From contig CAJQOG010000082.1 of assembly GCA_905479875.1 (NCBI GenBank), forward strand, positions 1-33,077: DNA of 33,077 nt. The letters run 5' to 3'. The position numbers and the translations under genes are program-made. This DNA is from an uncultured Gammaproteobacteria bacterium. Lineage in GTDB: Bacteria > Pseudomonadota > Gammaproteobacteria > Steroidobacterales > JABDMI01. Position 1 is the stretch's first letter, and each line of letters begins with the position of its first letter. Below are positions 1 to 8,930 of this stretch, one piece after another. The notes under the pieces are model-generated. The model was given only the letters and a program-made list of their open reading frames with translations. It did no database searches and had not been told where the DNA came from.

Positions 1-1508
1 GCCTGAGCAAAGAATGCATTTGGAATTGCTCCACCAAAATCATTGAATAAGTCAATTGATGAATACACATCGGTATTGGCTTGTGTTACGCGTACTTCTT
101 TTTCATCGCGTGTGTAGTTTAAGCCAAAAGTTGCTACCAGAGAATCACTTAACTGCCAGTCAACCTGTCCAAATAATGATTGTGATGTATTATCTTGAGA
201 TGATGTATCGACAGCTCCAGTACCATTAGCTTGGAAAACATTTCCTACAGCTGCAGGACCAAATAAAGCACCCTCGATAGCACCTAAAGCTCCAAAAGCA
301 GGGTTGCCAGTTGTGTTACCAGTAAGTACATCCGCGTAAGCACGGAAATCGCGTCCAAACTGAATGTCTGTCACTGCACTAACGTCTTCTTTTAATAAAA
401 AGTACCCAAGCATCCAGTTCACATCAGTGTCACCTGCTGAAGATAAACGAATTTCTTGAGTGAAAGTGTCAATATCTTGGTCTAAGGTGTTTTTTCCAAG
501 TATATCTAATGAAGTAAAGTCAGAATCTTGAGCTGTATTAAGTCTCTGGAAACGTTGAGAAGTAATTGATACCAAATCATAATCATCAGAACTAAAATCA
601 GCTTGTAATGAAATACCATTATCTTCAAGAGCATTAGCACTTGGCTCATTGATTGCATAAGCATAAGAGAAGGCATCATCAGGAACTAACGTGCCGCCTA
701 GTAATGCTACTGCACCACCAGTAGGGCCATTTTGTAAATTGGTTACGCCACAGCAGTTTTCATCAAGAGAGTTGTGATCTGCAATAACACGAAACTCTGC
801 ATTGTCTGATGGAGTCCAAAGTAATTGACCTCTAACACCATATCTGTCACGTTCATTTGCTTCTTGGCCTGATACCAAATCATCAAAATAACCGTCACGT
901 TGGTTAACGCTTCCTGAAAGGCTAAAGGCTAGATTTTCAGTGATGCCATTAGTAACGTCACCACGTAAAACTGTTTGGCCAAAATTACCTAATGTTAATT
1001 CTGCTGAGCCACTAAAATCTTGGCTAGGCTTTGCGGTAACAACACTAATAACACCAGCTGATGCATTTTTACCAAATAATGTGCTTTGAGGCCCGCGTAA
1101 AACTTCAACACGCTCTAAGTTAGGTAAATCAGAGATTGCTCCAGCAGAGCGTGAGCGATATACGCCATCGATGAAAACACCTACTGATGGCTCGATACCA
1201 GCGTTATTAGCGCCATTACCGAAGCCACGAATAACAAAGTTAGTATTGGCAGAGCTTTGTAGTTGAGTAATACGTAATGAAGGTACCACTGATTGCAAAT
1301 CTTGAATATCTAATATTTGAGCTTTTTCAATAGTATCGGCGTCAGTTACGCTAACCGCTACTGGTACTTCTTGAAGAGTTTGTTGGCGCTTAGTAGCGGT
1401 AACGTAAATCTCTTCAATTGTATTTTGTGCAGAAGCAGTAATTGTTAGTGTGCTTGTTAAACAGCCTAAAACTGCCAAGCGGATGAGTTGATTACGGATG
1501 GGTTTCAT
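1..1508 (-). CDS. TonB-dependent outer-membrane receptor, 5' part (runs off left edge)
   Basis: The reading frame is open for 502 codons from ATG at 1508 to the window edge, so the C-terminal barrel is missing. A signal peptide (MKPIRNQLIRLAVLGCL..., likely cut after TASA) is followed by a TonB-box-like EEIYVTATKR. A plug domain follows, with FVIRGFG, GVFIDGVYRSR and the family hallmark VEVLRGPQSTLFGKNASAGVI. The remainder looks like beta-barrel sequence rich in Asp, Asn and Ser, with a Cys-Cys pair in a loop (DENCCG). There is no N-terminal STN signalling domain, so sigma/anti-sigma signalling from the receptor is unlikely. The start is supported by GGAGGA just upstream (about 1511-1516 on the complement). 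Such receptors import siderophores, cobalamin, saccharides or other large nutrients using TonB-ExbB-ExbD energy. The substrate cannot be assigned, because no transport or catabolic neighbour is visible on this side. Confidence 0.93.
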   Translation of the reverse strand, partial: MKPIRNQLIRLAVLGCLTSTLTITASAQNTIEEIYVTATKRQQTLQEVPVAVSVTDADTIEKAQILDIQDLQSVVPSLRITQLQSSANTNFVIRGFGNGANNAGIEPSVGVFIDGVYRSRSAGAISDLPNLERVEVLRGPQSTLFGKNASAGVISVVTAKPSQDFSGSAELTLGNFGQTVLRGDVTNGITENLAFSLSGSVNQRDGYFDDLVSGQEANERDRYGVRGQLLWTPSDNAEFRVIADHNSLDENCCGVTNLQNGPTGGAVALLGGTLVPDDAFSYAYAINEPSANALEDNGISLQADFSSDDYDLVSITSQRFQRLNTAQDSDFTSLDILGKNTLDQDIDTFTQEIRLSSAGDTDVNWMLGYFLLKEDVSAVTDIQFGRDFRAYADVLTGNTTGNPAFGALGAIEGALFGPAAVGNVFQANGTGAVDTSSQDNTSQSLFGQVDWQLSDSLVATFGLNYTRDEKEVRVTQANTDVYSSIDLFNDFGGAIPNAFFAQ

Positions 1509-1707
1509 CGTTCCTCCAGATATGTTGCGAAATAGATAGTATTTTAATTTTATAACTGAGTAGTAATAATTAAGCCGTAAAAGCCCAAAATTAAAATTCT
1601 GTTGCTCTAATAGTACATTAAAAACTATGAAGCTTTGGTTTTATTTTTATTTTTAAGCTTATGAAAAACATAGAATTTACACGATTCAGAAGTGCGAGAC
1701 CAAGATA

Positions 1708-1723
1708 TTTAACTTAAGTTAAA
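1708..1723. promoter_or_regulatory. 16-base perfect palindrome, possible operator
   Basis: TTTAACTTAAGTTAAA is perfectly self-complementary and lies about 200 bases upstream of the receptor start. Its size suits a dimeric regulator, but AT-rich DNA produces such palindromes by chance more often than balanced DNA. No regulator gene is adjacent. Confidence 0.25.
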
Positions 1724-2319
1724 CTAAATATATGTTCTTTTTTTGCAACGAAATAGAAAAAACCTATAAAAACCATGGGTTTAAGCTCGCGTTATTGAAC
1801 TCTTGTGTTAAATTATAAATTATCAAACCTGCAAAACACGTTTACTGAGATTTTAGGGCAGATTGTCTATTCATTAGACCAAATGGTTTACCTACAATTA
1901 AAAACTACAACTTTGTCTATTTGTAATACAAATATGCGATTATTATCGTTAACAAATCTATAGTTTTTATTTTATCTAAGGAACTTTGTGGCAGTTATAC
2001 AAGAGCTATAAATTCGCAAGCCACTACATTTTTATATCAACTTGGCTATTCTATTAGTGTTTTATTAATGGGTTTGAGTATTTGCGCTGTAACCTTAAAA
2101 TTGTAATTATTGGTAACATATAAAATGTAATTTTAAGTTCTTAGTTACTCTTTAATAGCTCTTTATTTTAAGACAAAACCTAAAGACTGGAAACTACGTA
2201 TTTAATATCAAAGTGGTTTTAGATTAGTTTGATGAAAGTAAGTGTAAATAAAGATGAATTTTATTCCGATATTATGTCGCATCACTCATTAACATGGCAT
2301 AATAAGCGATTGAATTTAA

Positions 2320-2325
2320 TATAAT
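2320..2325 (+). promoter_or_regulatory. Candidate -10 box for the methyltransferase gene
   Basis: A perfect TATAAT lies 21 bases before the ATG at 2347, which would give a leader of roughly 15 bases. No good -35 hexamer is visible at normal spacing, so this is tentative. Confidence 0.35.
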
Positions 2326-2346
2326 TATTGCAAAGTAGATTGAAGA

Positions 2347-3159
2347 ATGAATCAGGCCGTTAAAAAATTAAGCTTAGCCGAAAGCTCGGATAAACATTGG
2401 CTTTATGAAAAGTCAGTACAAGATGTCGAAGTAGAAGTGGAATTATTAACGACTACTTATGAGGCAGTACGTGGAAAAAAACCATTATCATTACGCGAAG
2501 ACTTTTGCGGTACGGCAAACTTATGCAGAGAGTGGATTCAAAGCGATAATAAGCGTTCAGCAATTGGAGTTGATATTGAACCATCTGTTTTAGAATGGGG
2601 CAAAATCAATCACATGACAAAGCTGTCAAGTGAAGAAAAACTACGTTTAAAGTTAATTGAAGGAGATGTACTTAGCTCTGATACTGAAAAAGTTGATATA
2701 AATGTAGCAATGAATTTCAGTTATTGGCTATTTAAAACTCGTAAAAGCTTGAAAGAATATTTTATTCAAGCTAAAAAACACATTAAAGATGATGGCCTAT
2801 TTATTCTAGATTGTTTTGGTGGCTCTGAGTCTTTTGAAGTATTAAAAGAAAAAACTAAACATAAAGGATTTACCTATGTTTGGCATCAGGCAAAATATAA
2901 TCCAATAAATGCCGATTATACTTGTCATATACATTTTAAGTTTCCTGATGGTTCTAAAATGAAAAAAGCATTTACTTATGAATGGCGTTTATGGACTTTG
3001 CCGGAAATTCAAGAAATTCTATTAGAGGCTGGATTCTCAAAGGTTGATGTGTACTGGGAAGATGAAGATAAAAAAGGTAACGGCTTAGGTACCTATAATG
3101 CAACTAAAGTGGGATTGCCAGACGCAGGTTGGGTTACCTATTTAGTGGCTCAAATCTAA
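2347..3159 (+). CDS. Class I SAM-dependent methyltransferase, substrate unknown
   Basis: This 270-residue protein has a Rossmann methyltransferase pattern. The SAM-binding loop is the variant EDFCGTA (residues 51-57) in place of the usual D-x-G-x-G-x-G, followed by the acidic ribose-binding strand end GVDIE (74-78). A motif EGDVL then VAMNFSYW fits the third and fourth SAM motifs, and DDGLFILDCFGG resembles the post-motif strand. There is no signal peptide or membrane segment, so it is cytosolic. The C-terminal part ends in TYLVAQI with no extra domain. The gene stands alone on its strand with a 45-base gap to the cyclase gene, so the two may be co-transcribed. I do not recognise a specific substrate; small-molecule and protein substrates are both possible. 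Confidence 0.8.
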   Translation: MNQAVKKLSLAESSDKHWLYEKSVQDVEVEVELLTTTYEAVRGKKPLSLREDFCGTANLCREWIQSDNKRSAIGVDIEPSVLEWGKINHMTKLSSEEKLRLKLIEGDVLSSDTEKVDINVAMNFSYWLFKTRKSLKEYFIQAKKHIKDDGLFILDCFGGSESFEVLKEKTKHKGFTYVWHQAKYNPINADYTCHIHFKFPDGSKMKKAFTYEWRLWTLPEIQEILLEAGFSKVDVYWEDEDKKGNGLGTYNATKVGLPDAGWVTYLVAQI

Positions 3160-3204
3160 ATGAACTTTAGACTTATAACGCTCCAAATAATAATTAGATA
3201 ATTT

Positions 3205-4113
3205 ATGGTATTGCAATCAGAAGTTTCAATCGTTTTTGCTGACATAGTCGCTAGCACTGAGCTATTTGACTTGCTTGGTGAGAGTCAGGCGCGTGAAACA
3301 ATAAATTATTGTTTACATATTATGAGTAGGGCCGTTTTAGATAATGATGGCAGCGTCATTAAAACTATCGGTGATGAAATTCTAGCAACGTTCAATTCTC
3401 CTGATGATGCCATTGAGGCTTCACAGCAGATGCATGAAAAAATATCTGATACTTTGGTTGTTAAAGGACGCTCAATAAATTTACGTATTGGTGCTCATCA
3501 CGGTGTTGTTACACGTGAAAAAAATGATATTTCTGGTGCCTCAGTTCATCTAGCTGCACGCATGGCGGGCCAAGCTAAATCAGCTCAGATAGTTATTAGT
3601 GGTCACATGCGAGAATTACTAGGGGCGGTTTGGAAAAGCTCAAGCCGACAAATTGATGTGACCAAAGTTCAAGGAATGAGCGAAGACATCGAATTATATG
3701 AAGTGCATTGGAAAGTTGAAGGTGTAACCAGTTTAGTACCAATCGGAAACTTTAAAGACTTTGAAGTAGAAAAATCAGTTTCGTTAAAATTAACTTTCAA
3801 CGGTAAAGATATTTTTGTTGATGAAAATAATCCTGGTGCAAATTTAGGTCGATCAGAAGAAAACGATATTTCAGTGAACCATGATTTAGTCTCTCGAGTA
3901 CATACAAGAGTTGAGTTGTATAAAGGTAAGTTTCGACTGCAGGATAAAAGCACCAATGGCACATATGTTAGACCTGCTTCTGGACAACCAGTATTTGTAA
4001 GAAGAGATTATCTAACCTTAAATGGCAGTGGAATGTTTGGCCTTGGGCAAGACGTTACCGCAAATTCGCCCTATGCAATACGTTATATAATTAGCACTCA
4101 AAAGAAGGACTAA
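3205..4113 (+). CDS. Class III nucleotide cyclase domain fused to C-terminal FHA domain
   Basis: Residues about 5-150 form a class III adenylate/guanylate cyclase homology domain. The two metal-binding aspartates are visible in FADIVAST (D13) and TIGDEILATF (D57), with Lys53 in the nucleotide-specificity region. The transition-state pair normally read as V-N-x-A-A-R is V-H-L-A-A-R here (His115, Arg119). Residues about 195-295 form a forkhead-associated domain with GRS (215-217), SRVH (230-233) and NG (251-252), the phosphothreonine-binding signature. The protein has no membrane segment. A cytosolic cyclase tethered to or controlled by a Ser/Thr-phosphorylated partner is the natural inference, but no kinase gene is nearby. 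No Shine-Dalgarno is evident before the ATG. Whether it makes cAMP, cGMP or nothing is not decided by the sequence. Confidence 0.85.
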   Translation: MVLQSEVSIVFADIVASTELFDLLGESQARETINYCLHIMSRAVLDNDGSVIKTIGDEILATFNSPDDAIEASQQMHEKISDTLVVKGRSINLRIGAHHGVVTREKNDISGASVHLAARMAGQAKSAQIVISGHMRELLGAVWKSSSRQIDVTKVQGMSEDIELYEVHWKVEGVTSLVPIGNFKDFEVEKSVSLKLTFNGKDIFVDENNPGANLGRSEENDISVNHDLVSRVHTRVELYKGKFRLQDKSTNGTYVRPASGQPVFVRRDYLTLNGSGMFGLGQDVTANSPYAIRYIISTQKKD

Positions 4114-4145
4114 TTTTGCCCCTAAGATTTTTCTATATTTAGTAA

Positions 4146-4697
4146 TTATTCTTCACGCATTTTTTCAATATCTTCAACTGCAGTAATACGCGCGATGATT
4201 CCAAAATAAGGGTTGTCTATATAGTGCGTTGTCTTACTTCTTAATCTTCTCTTTTCATTTAACAAAGTGACTGTGTTGTTATCTACACTTCTCTCAATAT
4301 TAAAATCAAGATGTAAGTATCTATTTAGATAAAGAGCCACTGTGCCTTCTAAACCTGGAATCCAACGATTTATATTAATCGATCCAGCTTCTTCTTTACT
4401 AAGTCCTTCTTGTATCCAGGAAATATGTTTAAGTAGGCGAAAATTCCGGCTTCCTTTAATGCGTTGTGCGTCCTCTTTAAGTTGTAAATCTTCAGTATTC
4501 ACATCAGTGAAATTTACTAAGCGCGGGTATTCAAAGTTATCGTATTTAGCCTTAGCTTGGGCTTCCGGTGAAGGGCTAGCGTATATGTGATCAAACACAA
4601 GTAACTCAACTTGAAATTCTTTGGCTTGCAGGCTAAAGCTAGCAATTGAGTAAATTGAAAAAATGAATGAAAGTAAAACGATTTTGTAAAGTTTCAT
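4146..4697 (-). CDS. csiV: CsiV-family periplasmic peptidoglycan-binding protein
   Basis: This 183-residue protein begins with a clear signal peptide (MKLYKIVLLSFIFSIYSIAS..., likely cut after LQA). The mature part opens with FQVELLVFDHIY, the strand that starts CsiV-family proteins, and later has GTVALYLNRYLHLDFNI and RRLRSKTTHYIDNPYFGIIARIT. The location immediately downstream of mfd on the same strand is the usual neighbourhood of this family in gammaproteobacteria. In Vibrio cholerae CsiV binds peptidoglycan and works with LpoA to activate the synthase PBP1A. That role is carried over here by family only. It converges with the cyclase gene across a short gap (4114-4145) in which I see no terminator hairpin. 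Confidence 0.7.
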   Translation of the reverse strand: MKLYKIVLLSFIFSIYSIASFSLQAKEFQVELLVFDHIYASPSPEAQAKAKYDNFEYPRLVNFTDVNTEDLQLKEDAQRIKGSRNFRLLKHISWIQEGLSKEEAGSININRWIPGLEGTVALYLNRYLHLDFNIERSVDNNTVTLLNEKRRLRSKTTHYIDNPYFGIIARITAVEDIEKMREE

Positions 4698-4785
4698 ATG
4701 TGCTCGACGGAGTAGATGCTGGTTAATATTCTAGCGATTATTTTAACGCTTGTCTTGTGAACTTGTTTCTTATTTTTCAAAACGA

Positions 4786-7700
4786 TTAAAGAGGTAGTTG
4801 AATTTGCTTAAGCATAGCAAACAAAAAATCAAAACGTTCTTGGGTTGAGTCAAATTCAGCATAAAAGCGTAAACGATCCGCACCAGTGAATTTATACATA
4901 CTTGGTTCACTCTGAATTAAGCGAATGAGTTGCATTGGGTCAATACTTGTGTCATTGGCAAAAAATAAAGTACCTGCCGAATCACCGACGTCAATTTTAT
5001 CAATACCAATAGCGCTAGCGCTTAATTTGAGCTTGCTAATTTGTAACAAGTTTTTTACTGGTTCTGGCAGCGGTCCAAAACGATCAATTAGTTCGCTATG
5101 CAATTCTTGTAATTCTTCTTCACTACTAACACTAGACATACGTTTATACAAAATAAGACGTAAGTGAACATCAGGCATGAAGTCCTCAGGTAATAAGGCT
5201 GGAATGTGTAAGTTAATTTCAGGACCACGATTGAGCGGTTTGTCTAAGTCTGGAACTTTACCCGAACGTAATGCATCAACGGCTCGTTCGAGCATTTCCA
5301 TAAACAGGGTAAATCCAACTTCTTGGATTTGACCACTTTGTCCTTTACCTAATAACTCACCAGCGCCTCGAATTTCTAAATCATGCGTTGCTAGCATGAA
5401 GCCCGTACCAAGCTCATCCATGGCTTCAATTGCAGCGATGCGTTTTTCTGCATCGTCACTAAGTGCCGTCCGGTTTGGAATGAGCATATAAGCATATGCA
5501 CGATGACTAGAGCGTCCAACCCGACCGCGCAATTGATGTAACTGAGATAAACCAAATTTATCGGCTCTATTTATCAGAATGGTATTGGCACTTGGGTTGT
5601 CAATTCCTGATTCAATAATGGTGGTACAAAGCAAAATTTGAAAACGACGATGATAGAAATCAAGCATGACTTGTTCAAGCTTGCCCTCAGTCATTTGCCC
5701 ATGCGCTACTTGAATATCCGCTTCAGGTAACAGTTTTTGTAATTCGTCAGCAAGATTTTCTAATGTTTTGACTTCATTATGAACAAAATAAACTTGTCCG
5801 CCACGGCGAATTTCACGTAAGCAGGCTTCACGAATTAGGTTTTCATCCCAAGTGCTAACAAAGGTTTTCACCGCTAAACGGTCAACCGGCGCTGTAGTTA
5901 TTAAAGATAATTCTCGAATGCCGCCAAGAGCCATGTTTAATGTTCTTGGAATAGGTGTAGCAGTTAAAGTTAGTACATCAACTTCGGAACGTAAATCTTT
6001 TAAACGCTCTTTATGTCTTACACCAAAGCGATGCTCTTCATCAACTACAATTAATCCTAAGTCTTTAAATTTAATATCTTTTGACAATAATTTATGTGTG
6101 CCAATGACTGCGTCCACTTTCCCTTCTATTAATTGTTTAAGAACTTCTTTAGTTTCTTTTGCCGAACGAAAGCGTGAAAGCACTTCAATCTTAAAAGGCC
6201 AATCAGCAAACCGATCTCTAAAACTTTGATAATGTTGTTGAGCCAATAAGGTTGTTGGAACAAGGATGGCGCATTGTTTTCCAGCATTGATACAGGCAAA
6301 TGCAGCGCGTAATGCTACTTCTGTTTTACCAAAACCTACGTCGCCGCACACAACGCGATCCATGGGTTGTTCGCTGCGCATGTCATCTAATACATCAACA
6401 ATGGCTGCAGCTTGATCAGGGGTTTCTTCATATTGAAAAGCTTCGGCAAAAAGGTGATACTCATGGTCATTGATCGGAAATGCAAAGCCTTTGCGTGCCG
6501 CTCGACGTGAATAAATATCTAAAAGTTCTGCAGCCATGTCATGGACTTTTACCGCCGCACGTTTTTTGGCGCGTTGCCAGTTGTCACTGCCTAATCTGTG
6601 TAATGGGGCTTTGTCTGGGCTACTGCCAGTATAACGAGTGATTAAATGAAGCGCATGCACTGGAACATAAAGCTTATCGCCACCCGCATAATGTAAAAGT
6701 AAAAACTCGTTTTTAAGACCTCCAAGATCTAGTGTTTCAAGTCCCATGTAGCGACCAATACCATGTTGCTCATGTACTACTGGACTACCTGGCGTTAGGT
6801 CAGTTAGGTCCCTGATAATAGTCGCTGGGTCACGCTTTTTCCTTTGACGTCGTGATTGTTTTACTTTTTCACCAAATAATTGAGCTTCAGTAATTAAGCT
6901 AAATTCTTCAGTTAGCAAGCCAGCATCCAAAGGGCAAACTGTTAAACCCAGCTTAGGTCTAGTTTGTGTGAATTTATGCCAATCCTTAACTTCAGAAAAA
7001 CCGATGTGATTTTCTCTCAAATACTCAGCAATAATTTCTCGCCTGCCTGCCGTATTTGCAACAATTAAACAGGGTTGAGTATGCTCTAGTAAAAAACTCT
7101 CGAATGCATGTAATGGATGTTCATGTCGTGCGTCTATTCGTAGGCTAGGCAAGGCTTTGCTTGAAAAATTTTGCCATTGAGATTCATCAATATTATTAAT
7201 TTCTTGCTTGAGAGGGTCAATCTCTAATGATTCGGTGTAAATCCTAGGGCTACTGTTAATGGCATCTTCAAAAACCTTGCGTTGAATAAAAATCTCATCG
7301 GGACGTAAGATTGGGTACTCAATGTCATGGGCACGCTGTTCGTATCTATCTTGAATTTCTTGCCAATTGTCTTGCATTTTCTCCTGTAGAAATTGTGGAG
7401 TGGTTTGATGCAGTAATAAGGAGCAATTCTCAGGTAGGTAATCAAAAAGTGTATCTGTGCGTTCAAAAAAAAGGGGTAAGAAATACTCGACACCCGGTGG
7501 CGTGTGGCCATCCGTTACGTCTTGATAGATTGGACTTGTAGTTGGGTCACCTTCAAAGCGCTCTCTATATCGTTGACGGAATTCTTTACGGGCCTCTTCG
7601 TGTAATGGAAATTCTCGTGCCGGAAGTAGTTTTAATTCTGGGAGTTTGGCAATTGTGCGTTGTGTGTCTACATCAAAACTGCGAATGCTTTCAATTTCCT

Positions 7701-8322
7701 TATCGAATAAATCAATGCGAAATGGCACCTGGTGCCCGCTTGGAAATAAATCCAACAAGCTCCCTCGTACTGCAAATTCACCTGGTCCACGAACTTCTGT
7801 AACTGCATAATATCCTGCACGTTGTAGTTGGTGTCTAAAACCACCTAAGTCAAATTCATTGCCAGGTCTAAGTAATAAGCTATTGGCTTTAACATAACTG
7901 CGAGGCGGCAGTCGAAGTAATGCATTATTCAGACTGGTAACAATAATCGGTGGGTTTTGTGTAGTATTTTTAAGCTGACTAATTTGATAAAGCGTTTTTA
8001 AGCGCTGGGACAAGATGTTTGGATGCGGTGAAAAGCGATCGTAGGGTAAAGTTTCTAAATCTGAAAAATGTAGAACTCTAGACGCAATTGCATTTTTTTG
8101 ACTTGAAGATCGTGCTTGTGAATCTTCGCTTAAAAAGAAGCTCAATGCTTCTTCTAATCGAATTGCTTCATGAGTATTCTGACAAATAATTAATAAAGGT
8201 TTATTAGAATTTTGCACTGCATGAGCAATTGCCAATGCATCTGAATTACCATAAAGCTGTCCCCAGTGCTGAGGCTTATCCGCTTGTTGTGAAAGCGTAG
8301 ATTGTGAAAAAACTGAAGTCAT
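4786..8322 (-). CDS. mfd: Transcription-repair coupling factor Mfd
   Basis: Mfd is the SF2 translocase that removes stalled RNA polymerase from DNA lesions and recruits UvrA. With the ATG at 8322 the protein has 1178 residues, close to E. coli Mfd (about 1148). In order it has the UvrB-like N-terminal region, the RNA polymerase interaction domain beginning near GSPVVHEQHGIGRYMG, and the RecG-like helicase. The helicase has Walker A GDVGFGKTE, the DEEH box, TATPIPRTL, and motifs V-VI in TTIIESGIDNPSAN and QLRGRVGRS. The TRCF C-terminal domain follows with LPEDFMPDVHLRL. A 12-codon longer frame would start at a TTG (8358) that lies inside the terminator hairpin of the upstream gene, so I prefer the ATG. 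No strong Shine-Dalgarno is visible. Confidence 0.97.
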   Translation of the reverse strand: MTSVFSQSTLSQQADKPQHWGQLYGNSDALAIAHAVQNSNKPLLIICQNTHEAIRLEEALSFFLSEDSQARSSSQKNAIASRVLHFSDLETLPYDRFSPHPNILSQRLKTLYQISQLKNTTQNPPIIVTSLNNALLRLPPRSYVKANSLLLRPGNEFDLGGFRHQLQRAGYYAVTEVRGPGEFAVRGSLLDLFPSGHQVPFRIDLFDKEIESIRSFDVDTQRTIAKLPELKLLPAREFPLHEEARKEFRQRYRERFEGDPTTSPIYQDVTDGHTPPGVEYFLPLFFERTDTLFDYLPENCSLLLHQTTPQFLQEKMQDNWQEIQDRYEQRAHDIEYPILRPDEIFIQRKVFEDAINSSPRIYTESLEIDPLKQEINNIDESQWQNFSSKALPSLRIDARHEHPLHAFESFLLEHTQPCLIVANTAGRREIIAEYLRENHIGFSEVKDWHKFTQTRPKLGLTVCPLDAGLLTEEFSLITEAQLFGEKVKQSRRQRKKRDPATIIRDLTDLTPGSPVVHEQHGIGRYMGLETLDLGGLKNEFLLLHYAGGDKLYVPVHALHLITRYTGSSPDKAPLHRLGSDNWQRAKKRAAVKVHDMAAELLDIYSRRAARKGFAFPINDHEYHLFAEAFQYEETPDQAAAIVDVLDDMRSEQPMDRVVCGDVGFGKTEVALRAAFACINAGKQCAILVPTTLLAQQHYQSFRDRFADWPFKIEVLSRFRSAKETKEVLKQLIEGKVDAVIGTHKLLSKDIKFKDLGLIVVDEEHRFGVRHKERLKDLRSEVDVLTLTATPIPRTLNMALGGIRELSLITTAPVDRLAVKTFVSTWDENLIREACLREIRRGGQVYFVHNEVKTLENLADELQKLLPEADIQVAHGQMTEGKLEQVMLDFYHRRFQILLCTTIIESGIDNPSANTILINRADKFGLSQLHQLRGRVGRSSHRAYAYMLIPNRTALSDDAEKRIAAIEAMDELGTGFMLATHDLEIRGAGELLGKGQSGQIQEVGFTLFMEMLERAVDALRSGKVPDLDKPLNRGPEINLHIPALLPEDFMPDVHLRLILYKRMSSVSSEEELQELHSELIDRFGPLPEPVKNLLQISKLKLSASAIGIDKIDVGDSAGTLFFANDTSIDPMQLIRLIQSEPSMYKFTGADRLRFYAEFDSTQERFDFLFAMLKQIQLPL

Positions 8323-8343
8323 TTGATATAGAGTTTTACTACG

Positions 8344-8380
8344 AAAAAATAAAAACAAGCCCTTAAAAAGAGCTTGTTTT
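8344..8380 (-). terminator. Intrinsic terminator between the BamE-like gene and mfd
   Basis: A 7-base-pair stem (8356-8362 with 8370-8376, one G-T wobble) encloses a 7-base loop. On the minus strand it is followed by a T-rich run. It lies downstream of the small gene at 8444-8758 and immediately upstream of mfd. The plus strand also has a T-rich tail, so it could act both ways. Confidence 0.7.
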
Positions 8381-8443
8381 ATTATATAAAGTTGTTATTT
8401 ATCAGGTATTTATTTAAATATTCTAAGCTGATGTATATGAAAT

Positions 8444-8758
8444 TTAGCGATTGCGAACTCTAGAGTTATTAACGGCATGTACAACATGATTATATTCAAA
8501 ATACACTGTGAACTCTGCAAATTTCCAACGTGTTATTGGTGGTTCTCCAATGGCCGAATAAGTCTTAATTGGTTCTCCGTAGATTTTACGAACCTGAGCT
8601 TTAGACATGCCTTTCTTTGGTTTTTGAGTACTGTAAAACTGGCCTGTGTCTTTAATAACTAAAGTTTCAGCCTGTAGCGAGGCGTAATTTGTGCCTAGCA
8701 AAAAGCTTGCAGCAAATGCTGTTGCACCAACAATTATTAGGTTTTTAAACTTAGGCAT
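8444..8758 (-). CDS. Small periplasmic protein, BamE/SmpA-OmlA-like
   Basis: This 104-residue protein has an N-terminal signal peptide with a hydrophobic core (LIIVGATAFAASFLLG) and a probable cut after LQA. No lipobox cysteine is present, so it should be soluble in the periplasm and not a lipoprotein. The mature part contains KGMSKAQVRKIYGEP followed by ITRWKFAEFTVYFEYNHVVHAV. This helix then beta-strand pattern is the SmpA/OmlA (BamE-type) fold signature: G-M-S/T...V...G-P...W.Y....V.F....V. AAGGAG lies just before the start codon. It probably forms its own transcription unit, given the promoter at 8785-8793 and the terminator at 8344-8380. The specific role is unknown; BamE itself is a lipoprotein, so this is a relative, not BamE. 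Confidence 0.65.
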   Translation of the reverse strand: MPKFKNLIIVGATAFAASFLLGTNYASLQAETLVIKDTGQFYSTQKPKKGMSKAQVRKIYGEPIKTYSAIGEPPITRWKFAEFTVYFEYNHVVHAVNNSRVRNR

Positions 8759-8784
8759 AACAATCTCCTTAAAATACGGTTTAT

Positions 8785-8793
8785 ATCATAGCA
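8785..8793 (-). promoter_or_regulatory. Candidate extended -10 promoter for the BamE-like gene
   Basis: On the minus strand TGC precedes TATGAT, an extended -10 arrangement, and a start site near 8778 would leave a leader of about 20 bases containing the AAGGAG ribosome site. The -35 region is poor, as is usual for extended -10 promoters. Confidence 0.45.
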
Positions 8794-8918
8794 CTCACAC
8801 ACTTAATTAGCAGCTATGTTGTGCCATATTGTAACTCTTTATTGAAAAATTGAGCTCAGTATTTAAACAATCTAAAGCTAATTTTATCAGCTAATTCAAT
8901 AAGCTGTGAGTAAGGCCT

Positions 8919-8924
8919 TATAAT
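8919..8924 (+). promoter_or_regulatory. Candidate -10 box abutting the lolC start codon
   Basis: A perfect TATAAT ends 6 bases before the ATG at 8931, so transcription from it would begin at about the A of the ATG and give a leaderless message. The -35 match is weak (TTCAAT, 8895-8900, spacer 18). No Shine-Dalgarno sits at normal spacing; TAAGG at 8911-8915 is about 15 bases away. Confidence 0.4.
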
Positions 8925-8930
8925 GTCTTT

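Larger units (their letters stand above)
1509..2346. other. 838-base AT-rich intergenic region between divergent genes
   Basis: I see no credible coding sequence here. It separates the receptor gene (leftward) from the methyltransferase gene (rightward), so it must hold both promoters and is much longer than two promoters need. It contains a perfect 16-base palindrome at 1708-1723 and a TATAAT at 2320-2325 ahead of the methyltransferase gene. No tRNA, rRNA or recognisable riboswitch was seen. Confidence 0.6.

Noticed and set aside
1620-1680. Repeated AAGCTT motifs upstream of the receptor
   Set aside because: They are two copies of a 6-base palindrome in AT-rich DNA, without extended similarity or spacing logic.
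5852-6229. Plus-strand ORF of 125 codons inside mfd
   Set aside because: It is antisense to the conserved helicase region of mfd and has no independent support.
8323-8358. Longer mfd start at TTG 8358
   Set aside because: The TTG lies inside the terminator hairpin (8356-8376) of the upstream gene and no ribosome site precedes it. The ATG at 8322 is preferred.
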